A stretch of 64,000 nucleotides of DNA from Actinomyces weissii (GTDB taxonomy: Bacteria > Actinomycetota > Actinomycetes > Actinomycetales > Actinomycetaceae): positions 1,612,001-1,676,000 of the forward strand of contig NZ_CP066802.1 of the NCBI RefSeq assembly GCF_016598775.1, read 5' to 3'. A model generated the notes under the pieces. It searched no databases and was not told the origin of the DNA. It was given only the letters and a program-made list of their open reading frames with translations. Positions within the stretch are counted from its first letter, which is position 1. Every line of letters starts with the position of its first letter. This document shows positions 43,390-52,749 of the stretch, piece by piece. The position numbers and the translations under genes are program-made.

Positions 43390-44703
43390 TCAGACCGGGG
43401 CCACCACGTCCACCCACACCAGCACCAGGGTCATGACGATCAGCAGGCCGAACACCGCCTGCCCCACCGGCAGCATGCGGGCCGTGTCCACCGGGCCGGG
43501 GTCAGGCCGCCCCTGGGCCAGCGCCCAGCGCCTGCGAGCCCCCTCGTACAGGGCCCCCAGGACGTGCCCGCCGTCCAGCGGCAGCAGGGGGATCAGGTTG
43601 AAGGCGAACAGGGCCAGGTTCAGTGAGCCCAGCAGGGAGAGCAGACTGAAGACCCGCATGGAGAAAGGGATCGCCAGGGGGCCGCTGGCGGCACCTCCGC
43701 TGGCGGCCTCTCCGGCCAGGCGCCCGATGCCCAGCAGACCCACCAGTCCCTCGGGAGAACGCTGCTCCAGCCCCAGCCCCGCCGCCACCGCGTGGTACAG
43801 GCCCACCGGCAGGGTCAGGATCGCCTTGAGCGTGCCCCCCACCGCCGTCGCGACGATCGCGGGCAGGGCGGAGGCCGGTTGGGGGATCGTGCCCAGGGTC
43901 GGGCCGACCCCCACGAAGGGCCGTGGCTCGGTGACCGGCTTGCCTTCCGCGTCCACCAGCTCCTTGCCGGAGTCGTCGAGCACGGGCCTGCGCACCTCGG
44001 CGGCGGTGACCGTGAGCGTCTGCTCGGTGCCGTCACGCAGCACCACCACCTGCACCGGCTGCGTCCCGGCAGCCTTGATGCCAGCCTGCACGTCAGCCCA
44101 GGTGCTGACCGGCGTGCCGCCCCAGGAGAGCACCTGGTCCCCGGACCGCAGCCCGGCGGACAGGGCTGGCGCGGCCTGGTCCTGCGGGGTGCAGGCGGAG
44201 GTGTCGGCGGGGTCCGCCTTGAGGCACTCGCTGACCGAGCCCAGGGTGCTGGTGTAGCCGGGCACACCCACCAGGCCGACCGCCACCAGCAGGATGACCA
44301 CCCCCAGCACCAGGTTGGTGAGGATGCCCCCGGCCATGACCACCAGCTTCTTGGGTACGCTCAGGCGGTAGAAGGCGCGGTGCTGCTCCTGCGGCCCCAG
44401 CTCCGCCAGCGCCTCCTGGCGGGAGGTGGCCACCAGGGAGCCGGGCTTGTCCGGCTTGCCTGCCGGGGCGGGGGGCAGCATCCCCAGCAGGCGCACGTAG
44501 CCGCCCAGCCACAGGGCCTTGACCCCGTACTCGGTCTCGCCCCGCTTGAAGGACCAGATCTTGGGACCGAAGCCGATGAAGTACTCCGAGACCTTCACCC
44601 CGAAGATCTTGGCGGGGACCAGGTGCCCCAGCTCGTGCAGGGCCACGGAGACGGCCAGCCCCAGCACGAGGACGGCGATCCCAGCCAGGTAGGACAGGCT
44701 CAT
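43390..44703 (-). CDS. rip: Site-2 protease, M50 family (RseP/Rip1 type)
   Basis: A 437-residue intramembrane zinc metalloprotease that cleaves anti-sigma factors or other membrane proteins. The zinc motif HELGH is in the first membrane segment (residue ~23), a PDZ domain lies in the middle (GLRSGDQVLSWGGTPV), and the third zinc ligand region is NLIPLLPLDGGHVLGALYEG. A ~249-bp gap with two copies of a GACGCCCCCG-containing sequence separates it from ispG. Its ATG lies in CATATG after GGAGAG. Confidence 0.94.
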   Translation of the reverse strand: MSLSYLAGIAVLVLGLAVSVALHELGHLVPAKIFGVKVSEYFIGFGPKIWSFKRGETEYGVKALWLGGYVRLLGMLPPAPAGKPDKPGSLVATSRQEALAELGPQEQHRAFYRLSVPKKLVVMAGGILTNLVLGVVILLVAVGLVGVPGYTSTLGSVSECLKADPADTSACTPQDQAAPALSAGLRSGDQVLSWGGTPVSTWADVQAGIKAAGTQPVQVVVLRDGTEQTLTVTAAEVRRPVLDDSGKELVDAEGKPVTEPRPFVGVGPTLGTIPQPASALPAIVATAVGGTLKAILTLPVGLYHAVAAGLGLEQRSPEGLVGLLGIGRLAGEAASGGAASGPLAIPFSMRVFSLLSLLGSLNLALFAFNLIPLLPLDGGHVLGALYEGARRRWALAQGRPDPGPVDTARMLPVGQAVFGLLIVMTLVLVWVDVVAPV

Positions 44704-44719
44704 ATGCGGTTCTCTCCAG

Positions 44720-46009
44720 TCAGTTCAGCGCGGCGATCAGCTCGTCCGCGCGGGCCCGCGCCCAGATCTCGGTGGACAGCACGTCCTCCAAGGTGGGGTC
44801 AGGCAGCCCCTCATGCGCTTCCATAACCTGCGCATCCACCCGCACTATATCCAGCCACCGCAGCCGCCCGTCCAGGAAGGCCGCCACCGCCTGCTCGTTG
44901 GCGGCGTTGAGCACAGCCGGGTGGGTGGCGGAGGCGGACACCGCCTGCCGGGCCAGGTCCACCGCCGGGAAGGTGGCGTCGTCCAGCGGCTCGAAGTCCC
45001 AGCGCACGGGGACCTGCCAGTCGTTGGCCGCCACCAGTCCGGCCAGGTCCGGGCGCTGGGGCCAGGTCAGCCCCAGGGCGATCGGCAGCCGCATGTCGGG
45101 CGGGGAGGCCTGAGCAATGGTGGCCCCGTCACGGAGCTCCACCATGGAGTGGATCACGGACTGCGGGTGGACGACGACGGCGATGTCCGCCGGGGGGACG
45201 TCAAAGAGCAGGTGCGCCTCGATCAGCTCCAGGCCCTTGTTGACCAGGGTGGAGGAGTTGACGGTGACCACCGGGCCCATCTGCCAGGTGGGGTGCGCCA
45301 GGGCCTGGGCGGCGGTGACCCCGGCCAGCTCGTGCAGGTCACGCCCCCGGAACGGCCCCCCGGAGGCGGTTAGCACCAGGCGGCGCACCTCTGAGGCGCC
45401 GGTGAGCACCGGGCTGGTCAGGCCGCGCTCGTGCCTGCCCGACAGGAGCGCCTGGGCGATCGCGGAGTGCTCGGAGTCCACCGGGACCACCTGGCCCGGG
45501 TGGTGCAGGGCGGCTTTGACCAGGGCCCCGCCCACCACCAGGGACTCCTTGTTGGCCAGGGCCAGGGTGGCGCCGCTGCGCAGGACCGCCAGGGTGGGCA
45601 GGAGTCCCACCGAGCCGGTGACGCCGTTGAGCACGGTGTCTCCCGGCCCCACCCCGGTGGCGGCCACCAGCTCGGTGGCGGCCTCGGGTCCGGTCAGCAC
45701 CTGCTTGACCGGGCTGGGCCTGCCGGTGCGCTCCGCCAGGGCCTGTAACGCAGCCTGGACCGGCTCCTGGGCGGCGGGGTCAGCCAGGGCCAGGATGGGG
45801 ACCTGGTGCTGGTGGGCCTGCTGGGCCACCAGCTCGGGGCGCCCGCCTCCGGCAGCCAGGCCCACCACCCGGGGGGCGGCACCGGTGCGTCCCAGGTGCT
45901 CCACCACCTCCAGGGCCTGGGTGCCGATAGATCCGGTGGAGCCCAGGAGCACCAGGGATCCGGAGCCGCTGGGGTGGGGGCAGGTGGGGATGGTGGAGGT
46001 TGGATTCAC
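44720..46009 (-). CDS. dxr: 1-deoxy-D-xylulose 5-phosphate reductoisomerase
   Basis: A 429-residue NADPH-dependent enzyme of the MEP pathway and the fosmidomycin target. LLGSTGSIGTQALEVV binds the cofactor; LALANKESLVVGG, VPVDSEHSAIAQ and TASGGPFRG carry metal and substrate residues. A ~17-residue Thr/Ser/Pro-rich N-terminal tail precedes the domain. It sits 16 bases upstream of rip. Confidence 0.96.
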   Translation of the reverse strand: MNPTSTIPTCPHPSGSGSLVLLGSTGSIGTQALEVVEHLGRTGAAPRVVGLAAGGGRPELVAQQAHQHQVPILALADPAAQEPVQAALQALAERTGRPSPVKQVLTGPEAATELVAATGVGPGDTVLNGVTGSVGLLPTLAVLRSGATLALANKESLVVGGALVKAALHHPGQVVPVDSEHSAIAQALLSGRHERGLTSPVLTGASEVRRLVLTASGGPFRGRDLHELAGVTAAQALAHPTWQMGPVVTVNSSTLVNKGLELIEAHLLFDVPPADIAVVVHPQSVIHSMVELRDGATIAQASPPDMRLPIALGLTWPQRPDLAGLVAANDWQVPVRWDFEPLDDATFPAVDLARQAVSASATHPAVLNAANEQAVAAFLDGRLRWLDIVRVDAQVMEAHEGLPDPTLEDVLSTEIWARARADELIAALN

Positions 46010-46022
46010 GGAGGGGAGGATC

Positions 46023-46571
46023 TCACTCGACGCTTAGAAGCACCTCGACGACGCGCGCGAGGTAACGGTCCACGCTCTTCTCGTCGTAGCCCTTGCTGCC
46101 GCGCCCCGCCTTGAAGGTGACGGTGCGCACCTCGGCGGAGGTCAGGGAGGCCGCCGAGTCGAAGTAGGCCGCCACCCGGTCCATGAAGTCGTCCACCTCC
46201 GCGACCAGGTAGCCCTTGCCACGCGCCGGGGCGAAGCGCTTGCCCGCAGGCCGCAGCAGGCGCGGGTAGAGCGTGGTGGCCAGCTGGGCCACCTGGTCCA
46301 TCCAGGCCTTGCGGCCGTGCTCGGCCACGAAGTCGGCCCGACGTCGGTGCAGGAAGGCGGCCTCCAGGCGGTCCAGCGCCGAGTCCACGGCCACCGGGTC
46401 ATAGCCACCCGGCACTACCGAGAAGGCGACGGTGCGCACCCCCTCAGAGTCCATCTCTGCGATCTCGCCCGCCTCGTAGATCTCGTGGGCCGTGGTGAAG
46501 TAGCCGTCGACCTGCTCGGGCCGGTACCCCAGGCGCCGGAACTTGGTCCGGGGAAACATGTCTTGGCTCAT
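46023..46571 (-). CDS. DivIVA-domain protein
   Basis: A 182-residue protein with DivIVA-like repeats: FRRLGYRPEQVDGYF near the N-terminus, then VRTVAFSVVPGGYDPVAVDSALDRLEAAF and VRTVTFKAGRGSKGYDEKSVDRYLARVVEVL. Such proteins are thought to localise to curved membrane or poles in actinobacteria, but the role of this short form is unknown. Its start overlaps the rlmN stop as ATGA, so it is translationally coupled. Confidence 0.85.
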   Translation of the reverse strand: MSQDMFPRTKFRRLGYRPEQVDGYFTTAHEIYEAGEIAEMDSEGVRTVAFSVVPGGYDPVAVDSALDRLEAAFLHRRRADFVAEHGRKAWMDQVAQLATTLYPRLLRPAGKRFAPARGKGYLVAEVDDFMDRVAAYFDSAASLTSAEVRTVTFKAGRGSKGYDEKSVDRYLARVVEVLLSVE

Positions 46572-47746
46572 ACGGCTGTCCCTGCCCTCTCCTGATTAAG
46601 CACCTCGGTGGCGAGCTGTCCACACGCGCCATCGATGTCACTGCCGCGCGTGTCGCGCACCGTCGTCGTAATACCCGCTGCCCGGAGGGTCTGCACGAAA
46701 CGCTGCTGCACCACAGGCTCCGAGCAGGTCCAGATAGACCCGGGGGTGGGGTTCAACGGGATGGGGTTGACGTGGGCCCACCCGTGTCCGCGCCGGTTGA
46801 GCTCCTGCGCGAGGAGCTCGGCGCGCCAGGCATGGTCGTTCATGTCCTTGATCAGGGCGTACTCAATGGACACGCGGCGACCGGTGCTGCGGAAGTACCG
46901 GTAGGCCGCGTCCAGCAGCTCACCGACCTTCCACTTTGAGTTGACCGGGATCAGGGCGTCCCGCAACTCGTCGTCGGGGGCGTGCAAGGACACTGCCAGG
47001 GTCACTGGCAGCCCCTCCCCCGCAAGCTTGTCTATCAAGGGGACCAGCCCCACCGTGGAGACGGTCACGGCCCGCGCCGAGAGCCCGAAGCCCTCCGGGG
47101 CCGGGTCCACCAGCCGGTGCAAGGCCGCCACCACGTTCTTGTAGTTGATCAGCGGCTCCCCCATGCCCATGAACACCACGTTGCTCAGCCGGGCCGGCCC
47201 CCCGGTCAGGTCCCCACGGGCGGAGGCCTGGGCCGCGTGGCGCACCTGCTCCACGATCTCGGCGGTGGTCAGGTTACGGGTCAGCCCCATCTGGCCGGTG
47301 GCGCAGAAGGGGCAGGCCATACCGCAGCCCGCCTGTGAGGATACGCACAAGGTGGTGCGGTCCCGGTAGCGCATAAGCACCGACTCCACCCGCACGCCGT
47401 CGTGAAGCTCCCACAGGTGCTTGATGGTGCGCCCGCCGTCCGCGCGCAGCGCCCGCACCTCCTGGATCAGCTCCGGCAGCAGCTGCGCGCACAGGGCCTG
47501 TCGCTGGGCGGCCGGCAGGTCCGTCATCTCGCTGGCCTCACGGGTGAAGTGCGTGAAGTAGTGGCGGGAGAGCTGGTCGGCACGGAAGGCCTGCAGCCCG
47601 GCGTCCTTCAGAGCCTGCTTGCGGCCCGCCAGGTCCAGGTCCGCCAGGTGGCGGGGGGCCTTGCCCCGGGCGGCCGGGACCACCAGGGAGAGCCGGGGCC
47701 GGGCGTCCGGGCTGGTGGCGCCCTCCGGGGGCTGGTCGGTGGGCAT
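46568..47746 (-). CDS. rlmN: 23S rRNA (A2503-C2)/tRNA (A37-C2) methyltransferase RlmN
   Basis: A 392-residue radical SAM methylase. The cluster motif is CGMACPFCATGQ; MGMGEPLINY, SLHAPDDELRDALIPVN and GSDIDGACGQL (with the catalytic Cys) are conserved. ATG 47746 is chosen for its GAGG site; an alternative TTG at 47845 with AGGAG would add 33 low-complexity residues, so the start is open. Confidence 0.94.
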   Translation of the reverse strand: MPTDQPPEGATSPDARPRLSLVVPAARGKAPRHLADLDLAGRKQALKDAGLQAFRADQLSRHYFTHFTREASEMTDLPAAQRQALCAQLLPELIQEVRALRADGGRTIKHLWELHDGVRVESVLMRYRDRTTLCVSSQAGCGMACPFCATGQMGLTRNLTTAEIVEQVRHAAQASARGDLTGGPARLSNVVFMGMGEPLINYKNVVAALHRLVDPAPEGFGLSARAVTVSTVGLVPLIDKLAGEGLPVTLAVSLHAPDDELRDALIPVNSKWKVGELLDAAYRYFRSTGRRVSIEYALIKDMNDHAWRAELLAQELNRRGHGWAHVNPIPLNPTPGSIWTCSEPVVQQRFVQTLRAAGITTTVRDTRGSDIDGACGQLATEVLNQERAGTAV

Positions 47747-47922
47747 CACCTGGACCTCGCCGGGGGCTGGGCGCGCCGGGGCGCGGCGCAAGGCGTCCGA
47801 GGACGGTCGCACGGCGCCGGAGCGGGGCTCAGCTGGGCGGGTCAAGGGTAGACGCTCCTTCCGGGAGGGGCAGAGTGGGGCAGGCACGGGGATGCCCCAT
47901 TGAGGGTACCTGGACTAGACGC

Positions 47923-48879
47923 TCAGGGCAGCAGCAGGATGCTGAACAGGTAGACCACCGGGGCGGCCACCAGGATGGAGTCCAGGCGGTCCAGCACGCC
48001 CCCGTGGCCGGGCAGCAGGCTGCCCATGTCCTTCAGGCCCAGGTCCCGCTTGACCAGGGACTCCCCCAGGTCACCCAGGGTGGAGACCACCACGATCCCC
48101 GCCCCCAGGAGCACCCCGGCGGCCCAGCTGCCCCCCAGCAGGTGTACACCCAGCACCCCCACGGCCACGGCCGCCACCAGGGAGCCGCCCAGCCCCTCCC
48201 AGGACTTCTTGGGGGACACTGACGGCGCCATCGGGTGGCGTCCCAGGGTTATGCCCGCCAGCCAGCCGCCCGTGTCGTTGGCGGCCGCCAAACCGATCAG
48301 CAGCAGCACCTTGCCGACGCCGTCGTGCTGGTTGCACAGCAGCACCCCGAAACCACCCAGGAAAGGCAGGTAGGTGGCGGCAAAGACCGCGGCAAAGGTG
48401 GCCACCGACCGGGAGCGGCGGTGGTCGTCGTGGGCATAGGTGCGCGGGACCCCGGAGTCCGGGCGCTCCAGCACGGTGCCGGTCTCCGCCTCCGCCTGCT
48501 CCAGGAAGGACCACAGGCTGCAGGCCCCCACGGTGGCGATGTAGGCGCCGAAAGCCGCCTCCGCCCCCACCGCCCAGGCACAGGCCGCCACCCCGACGGT
48601 GCCCAGCCACAGCGGGCCCAGGGGCAGGTGGATACGCCGCACCGCGAAGGCGGCGGCCAGCTCCCACAAGGCGGCGCACACCGCCAGCACCGTGAACACC
48701 ACGAACAGGGCCTTGTTCACCAGCAGTGAGGCCAGCAGCAGCCCGATAAGGACGGCTGCGACCCCCAGGGCGGCGGGCAGGTTGCGTCCCGCCCGGCCGG
48801 TGGCGGGCAGCGGTGTGATGTTCCGTGTCGGTGCGGGGTACAGCAGACGGGTAAGGAAGTCAGGTTCAGCGTTGCTCAT
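47923..48879 (-). CDS. cdsA: Phosphatidate cytidylyltransferase
   Basis: A 318-residue integral membrane enzyme making CDP-diacylglycerol from phosphatidate and CTP. Several hydrophobic segments precede the signature SPKKSWEGLGG and the C-terminal DLGESLVKRDLGLKDMGSLLPGHGGVLDRLDS region. It lies between rlmN and frr, as in most actinobacteria. Confidence 0.95.
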   Translation of the reverse strand: MSNAEPDFLTRLLYPAPTRNITPLPATGRAGRNLPAALGVAAVLIGLLLASLLVNKALFVVFTVLAVCAALWELAAAFAVRRIHLPLGPLWLGTVGVAACAWAVGAEAAFGAYIATVGACSLWSFLEQAEAETGTVLERPDSGVPRTYAHDDHRRSRSVATFAAVFAATYLPFLGGFGVLLCNQHDGVGKVLLLIGLAAANDTGGWLAGITLGRHPMAPSVSPKKSWEGLGGSLVAAVAVGVLGVHLLGGSWAAGVLLGAGIVVVSTLGDLGESLVKRDLGLKDMGSLLPGHGGVLDRLDSILVAAPVVYLFSILLLP

Positions 48880-48923
48880 GGGTGCGCGGCGCAGACGGGT
48901 CAGAGTGCGGGGTCCGGCCCGGC

Positions 48924-49481
48924 TCAGACCTCCAGCAGCTCGTTCTCCTTGGCGGACAGGGCGGCGTCGATCTTCTCCACGAAGCGCTTGGTGAGGGCGT
49001 CCAGCTCGGTCTCGGCGCGCTTGACGTCGTCCTCCCCGGCCTCGCCGTCCTTCTTGATGGCCTCCAGCTCCTTCTTGGACTTGCCGCGGATGCCGCGGAC
49101 CTGCACGCGCGAGTCCTCGGCGCGGTTGCGGGCCAGCTTCACGTAGTCCTTGCGGCGCTCCTCGGTGAGGGCGGGCAGGGTCACCCGGATCACGGTGCCG
49201 TCGTCGGTGGGGTTGACCCCCAGGTCGGACTCGCGGATCGCGGTGGTGATGGCCTTCATGGCGGAACGGTCGAAGGGGCTGACCACCACCGTACGGGCCT
49301 CGGGGATGGTCAGTCCCGCCAGCTGCTGCAGGGGGGTGGGGGCGCCGTAGTAGTCCACCATGATGGAGTTGAACATGGCCGGGTTGGCGCGGCCGGTGCG
49401 GATAGAGGCGAGCTCGCGCTTGGCGGCCTCCAGGGCGGCCTCCATCTTCTCCTCGGCCTCGAGCATGACGTCGTCGATCAT
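48924..49481 (-). CDS. frr: Ribosome recycling factor
   Basis: A 185-residue factor that splits post-termination ribosomes with EF-G. The helical bundle segments KRELASIRTGRANPAMF, IPEARTVVVSPFDRSAM and VRVTLPALTEERRKDYVKLA are typical. It is 61 bases downstream of pyrH in the rpsB-tsf-(island)-pyrH-frr-cdsA order. Confidence 0.98.
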   Translation of the reverse strand: MIDDVMLEAEEKMEAALEAAKRELASIRTGRANPAMFNSIMVDYYGAPTPLQQLAGLTIPEARTVVVSPFDRSAMKAITTAIRESDLGVNPTDDGTVIRVTLPALTEERRKDYVKLARNRAEDSRVQVRGIRGKSKKELEAIKKDGEAGEDDVKRAETELDALTKRFVEKIDAALSAKENELLEV

Positions 49482-49541
49482 CGTGGTTCCTTCTGTGATG
49501 TGGTCTAGGGGGTCTGGGAGGTGGACGGGGCCACGCTCAGG

Positions 49542-50291
49542 TCACTCGGCGGTGACCAGTGTGCCGATCTTCTCACCCAACAGGGCGCGGGTGATGTTGC
49601 CGCCCTGGCCCATGCCGAAGACGCGCATGGTCAGGCCGTTGTCGCGGCACAGGGAGAAGGCCGCGGCGTCGACCACCTTCAGGCCCTCCGCCAGGGCGCG
49701 CTCGTAGGTGAGGCTGGTCAGCAGCCGGGCGCTGGGGTCACGGCGCGGGTCCGCGGTGTAGACGCCGTCCACGCCGTTCTTACCCACCAGCAGCTCGTCA
49801 CAGTGGGTCTCCAGGGCGCGCTGGGCGGAGACCGTGTCCGTAGAGAAGTAGGGCAGCCCGGCGCCCGCCCCGAAGACGACCACCCGGCCCTTCTCCATGT
49901 GGCGGATGGCCTTGAGCGGGATGTAGGGCTCAGCCACCTGGGTCATGGCGATGGCGGACTGCACGCGGGCAGGCACCCCGGCCTTCTCAATGAAGTCCTG
50001 CAGGGCCAGGGCGTTCATGACGGTGCCCAGCATGCCCATGTAGTCGGCGCGGGCGCGGGCCATGCCCCGCTGGGAGAGCTCGGCGCCCCGGAAGAAGTTC
50101 CCCCCGCCCACGACTACGGCCACCTGCACGCCCTGGCGCACGGCCGCGGCGATCTGCTGGGCGGCGTCCGAGACCACGTCCGGGTCCAGCCCCACGGAGC
50201 CGCCGCCGAAGACCTCCCCGGAGAGCTTGAGCAGCACCCGGCGGGGACGGTCCTGCTCAGAGGTGCCTGTGGCCAGCGGCTGCTCAGTCAT
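49542..50291 (-). CDS. pyrH: Uridylate kinase
   Basis: A 249-residue amino-acid-kinase-fold enzyme making UDP from [25 protein letters not shown] and [17 protein letters not shown] are diagnostic. The ATG is in CATATG after AGGAG. It normally follows tsf; here ~2.4 kb with a MATE gene lies between. Confidence 0.98.
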   Translation of the reverse strand: MTEQPLATGTSEQDRPRRVLLKLSGEVFGGGSVGLDPDVVSDAAQQIAAAVRQGVQVAVVVGGGNFFRGAELSQRGMARARADYMGMLGTVMNALALQDFIEKAGVPARVQSAIAMTQVAEPYIPLKAIRHMEKGRVVVFGAGAGLPYFSTDTVSAQRALETHCDELLVGKNGVDGVYTADPRRDPSARLLTSLTYERALAEGLKVVDAAAFSLCRDNGLTMRVFGMGQGGNITRALLGEKIGTLVTAE

Positions 50292-50792
50292 ATGGGGTTC
50301 TCCTGTCTGTCACACCAAGGTCCGCCAGGGCGCGGGGCGGCCTGGCGGGCTCCTGGGGCGAGCCTACCCGCTCCGCGGCCTTGAAGCCCCGGGACGGTCC
50401 CTGTACGTACCTGCTCCGCCGGACGCCCGGTCTGGGCTCTGCGAGCCTGGGACCCCGCTCCACCATCTGATAACCGTCCCCGACACGATCGCCCACCAGG
50501 GCCCACAGAGGAGCCCTGGCCTCCACAACGGCCGGGCCGTCACAGGGCGACACGTAACAAGCCCTTGCACACAACCGGAATAGTGACGCTCATCTCAGCG
50601 CGACCGAATCGCCACCAGTGGACCAGACGGGCTCCACGAAGCACCGAGGTGGAGGCAGCACAGGAGTCAAGATCTACGAAACCGATAAAAGATCGTGCAA
50701 GCATTGGCGACAATCTCCAACTCGTCATCACATTCTTGCCCCCCTCTCACCACAGGCACACTAGACGCAACAGCCAAGAGGATGTGATAGAC
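50292..50792. other. Spacer at the pyrH side of the MATE island
   Basis: No convincing gene in 501 bases. Base composition shifts from GC-rich near pyrH to clearly A+T-richer after ~50570. It should contain both the pyrH promoter and the promoter of the plus-strand island genes; neither is obvious. Confidence 0.45.
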
Positions 50793-50948
50793 ATGGTCAA
50801 CGAGCTCCTATGGGCGCTTGCTCATCTGAGAATAGTTCCACATATCACACCAGCATTCAATGATACGCACATGTGCACACTTCTCGGCGACCCTAATGAT
50901 CTCTCAAAGATACCTGTTTATGCCATATCATTTGGAGGCCCTAAATGA
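50793..50948 (+). CDS. 51-codon ORF translationally coupled to the MATE gene
   Basis: ATG 50793 follows AGAGG after 11 bases. The 51-residue product begins MVNELLWALAHLRIVPHIT and contains LLGDPNDLSK; its stop overlaps the MATE start as ATGA. I do not recognise a family. The LGDP-ND-S pattern recalls the N-terminus of some small actinobacterial proteins, so this could be a truncated relic or a leader peptide. The frame is open to 50565 but that part looks non-coding. Confidence 0.4.
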   Translation: MVNELLWALAHLRIVPHITPAFNDTHMCTLLGDPNDLSKIPVYAISFGGPK

Positions 50949-52288
50949 GCAAGAGCACGTACGAGTCGAAGGAGCCTGGAACTGGTTTTCGTGTCACTAC
51001 TCTTCTCCGGTATGCATTGCCTTCCATGATCGCTTCGCTGGGCGGCATAGCTATCGGCCTGACCGACTCTATCATCATTGCGGGATACTCCACACAGGCA
51101 CTCGCTGGCGTGGCGCTCGGTGCGGCTATATATGAACTTCCCATCAATATCCTACTCGGCGGCTTGATGGGATATCGCATCTTGGCGCCGCGTCTGGGTA
51201 TCGGGAACGAGAGTTCTCGGGAGCTGGTAGGACTCAGATCAGTGTTTCGTGTGCTATTCCCGTTCTCTGCAGCACTGACGGGGTTGCTATGGGTAGTTTC
51301 GTTTCTCGTCACCAAACAAGAGCACTCGTCATTCCTAAGTGACACCGGACCATACCTAGCCGCACGAGCGCCAAGCCTTATCGCTGAATTCATCTGCGCG
51401 CTCCTGACGACCACACTGGTGCTATGGGGCAGGACTCGCACTCCCATGATCATAATGCTTCTTTCAGGCCCCACCAACCTCATCCTTGATCTACTGCTCA
51501 TCAACGGGATCGGCCCGGTGCCGGAACTAGGCGCATTGGGGGCTGGGTTAGCCAGTTCACTCAGTGTTGCGCTCCCAATTCCCTACCTGATGCTCATCAT
51601 ATACCAGGAGCGCAGCCGACTAGAGGACATTAGTGGGGCGCAGGAGAATTATCGGGGGTGGTTCAAGATGTCGTTGCCTCCGATGGGCTCCGCCATCGTG
51701 GACTACGGAGGAAACCTGGTTTTTACCGTCATCCTCACAAGCGCAGGTACAGCCGGTCTCGCCGGAATGAGAATTGGGGCACAGTTACATATTGTTATTT
51801 TTATCGTGATCTCCAGTTTCTCGTCAGCATTTCTGTTCACCCTAGGGAAGACCTATTCCACTGCGCCTGACACATTCTTTCCCCTAATCGGCCGCATGAG
51901 ACTTATCTTTATGACAATAGGATGTATCGTTGGTGGCATAATCGCCACCCTGGCGACCATAAGCAGTCGATTGACATACACCGACCCTGAGGTGACCGAG
52001 TCTTTTTTCGAAGCCGCGCTCATCATTGCCGTAGTGTGCCCAATCGCTGCAGCATCATATAGTGAAATCACAGCTCTGCGAGTCTTCGGTTTCACTGGAA
52101 AAGAGTTTTTTGGGAATGCAATCGGCGTATGGGGAGGGCAAATCCCAATCGCATTTGCACTGGCACTCATCGCCCCCGAAACTCATGCTCCATTCGCAGC
52201 CCTTGTAACCTATTGGATAATGCGGTGGTGGATCAGCAGGAGGCAAGTAAGCCGCTACATCCTGGCACACAGGAAAAGCGTGTCATGA
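50945..52288 (+). CDS. MATE-family efflux transporter on an A+T-richer island
   Basis: A 447-residue membrane protein with about twelve hydrophobic segments. The N-terminal half (ALPSMIASLGGIAIGLTDSIIIAGYS) and SGPTNLILDLLLINGIG fit the MATE multidrug/toxin exporter fold; the substrate is unknown. Codon use differs sharply from neighbours, with frequent ATA, TTT and A/T-ending codons, suggesting recent transfer. It is on the opposite strand to the surrounding pyrH and tsf and starts coupled to the upstream 51-codon ORF. Confidence 0.85.
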   Translation: MSKSTYESKEPGTGFRVTTLLRYALPSMIASLGGIAIGLTDSIIIAGYSTQALAGVALGAAIYELPINILLGGLMGYRILAPRLGIGNESSRELVGLRSVFRVLFPFSAALTGLLWVVSFLVTKQEHSSFLSDTGPYLAARAPSLIAEFICALLTTTLVLWGRTRTPMIIMLLSGPTNLILDLLLINGIGPVPELGALGAGLASSLSVALPIPYLMLIIYQERSRLEDISGAQENYRGWFKMSLPPMGSAIVDYGGNLVFTVILTSAGTAGLAGMRIGAQLHIVIFIVISSFSSAFLFTLGKTYSTAPDTFFPLIGRMRLIFMTIGCIVGGIIATLATISSRLTYTDPEVTESFFEAALIIAVVCPIAAASYSEITALRVFGFTGKEFFGNAIGVWGGQIPIAFALALIAPETHAPFAALVTYWIMRWWISRRQVSRYILAHRKSVS

Positions 52289-52697
52289 CGCATGACGGCT
52301 CACCTTATCGTGACACGCACGGGCGTGACATGTTTGGCGATCGGCGTGAGACGCGGTTGAGGTGCATGCGATACAGTCAATTATTCTTAGCTATATCCAG
52401 ACGGCAGGACCTACCTCCGGCGCCGACCTCAATGTTTTTGGCGCGGCTACCACCAAGCGCTAGGTACCTTGCTCCGGCGGTGCCGCCGAGGTGTGCGAGA
52501 CCCTGCTCGCTTCGACAGGCAACGGGTTTTGCCCGGATGTTCCGCGCCGGTATACGAACCATTGATGACGCAATGCCCTGCAACACGCTGCTCAACTTGA
52601 CCCCATGGCACTACGCAGCCTGAAAGCCGCCAGCTCAACCCCAGCCGGTGGGCTAGTAGTGCGCATCAACGCTTTTGCATCCGGCCGGTAAGAGCAA
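52289..52697. other. Spacer at the tsf side of the MATE island
   Basis: No gene is supported. Composition returns to GC-rich from ~52440. I found no transposase remnant, attachment site or flanking direct repeat that would explain the island. Confidence 0.4.
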
Positions 52698-52731
52698 GGG
52701 GCGGGTGAGCACTGACGTGCTCACCCGCCCC
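52698..52731. terminator. rpsB-tsf terminator
   Basis: GGGGCGGGTGAGCAC (52698-52712) and its exact complement (52717-52731) form a perfect 15-bp stem with a TGAC loop, 19 bases past the tsf stop. On the minus strand TTGCTCTT follows. Confidence 0.85.
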
Positions 52732-52749
52732 TATCAGAGACCGCTGGGA

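Noticed and set aside
52289..52697. Transposase or attachment-site remnant next to the MATE gene
   Set aside because: No transposase-like translation and no direct repeat shared with the other island edge.
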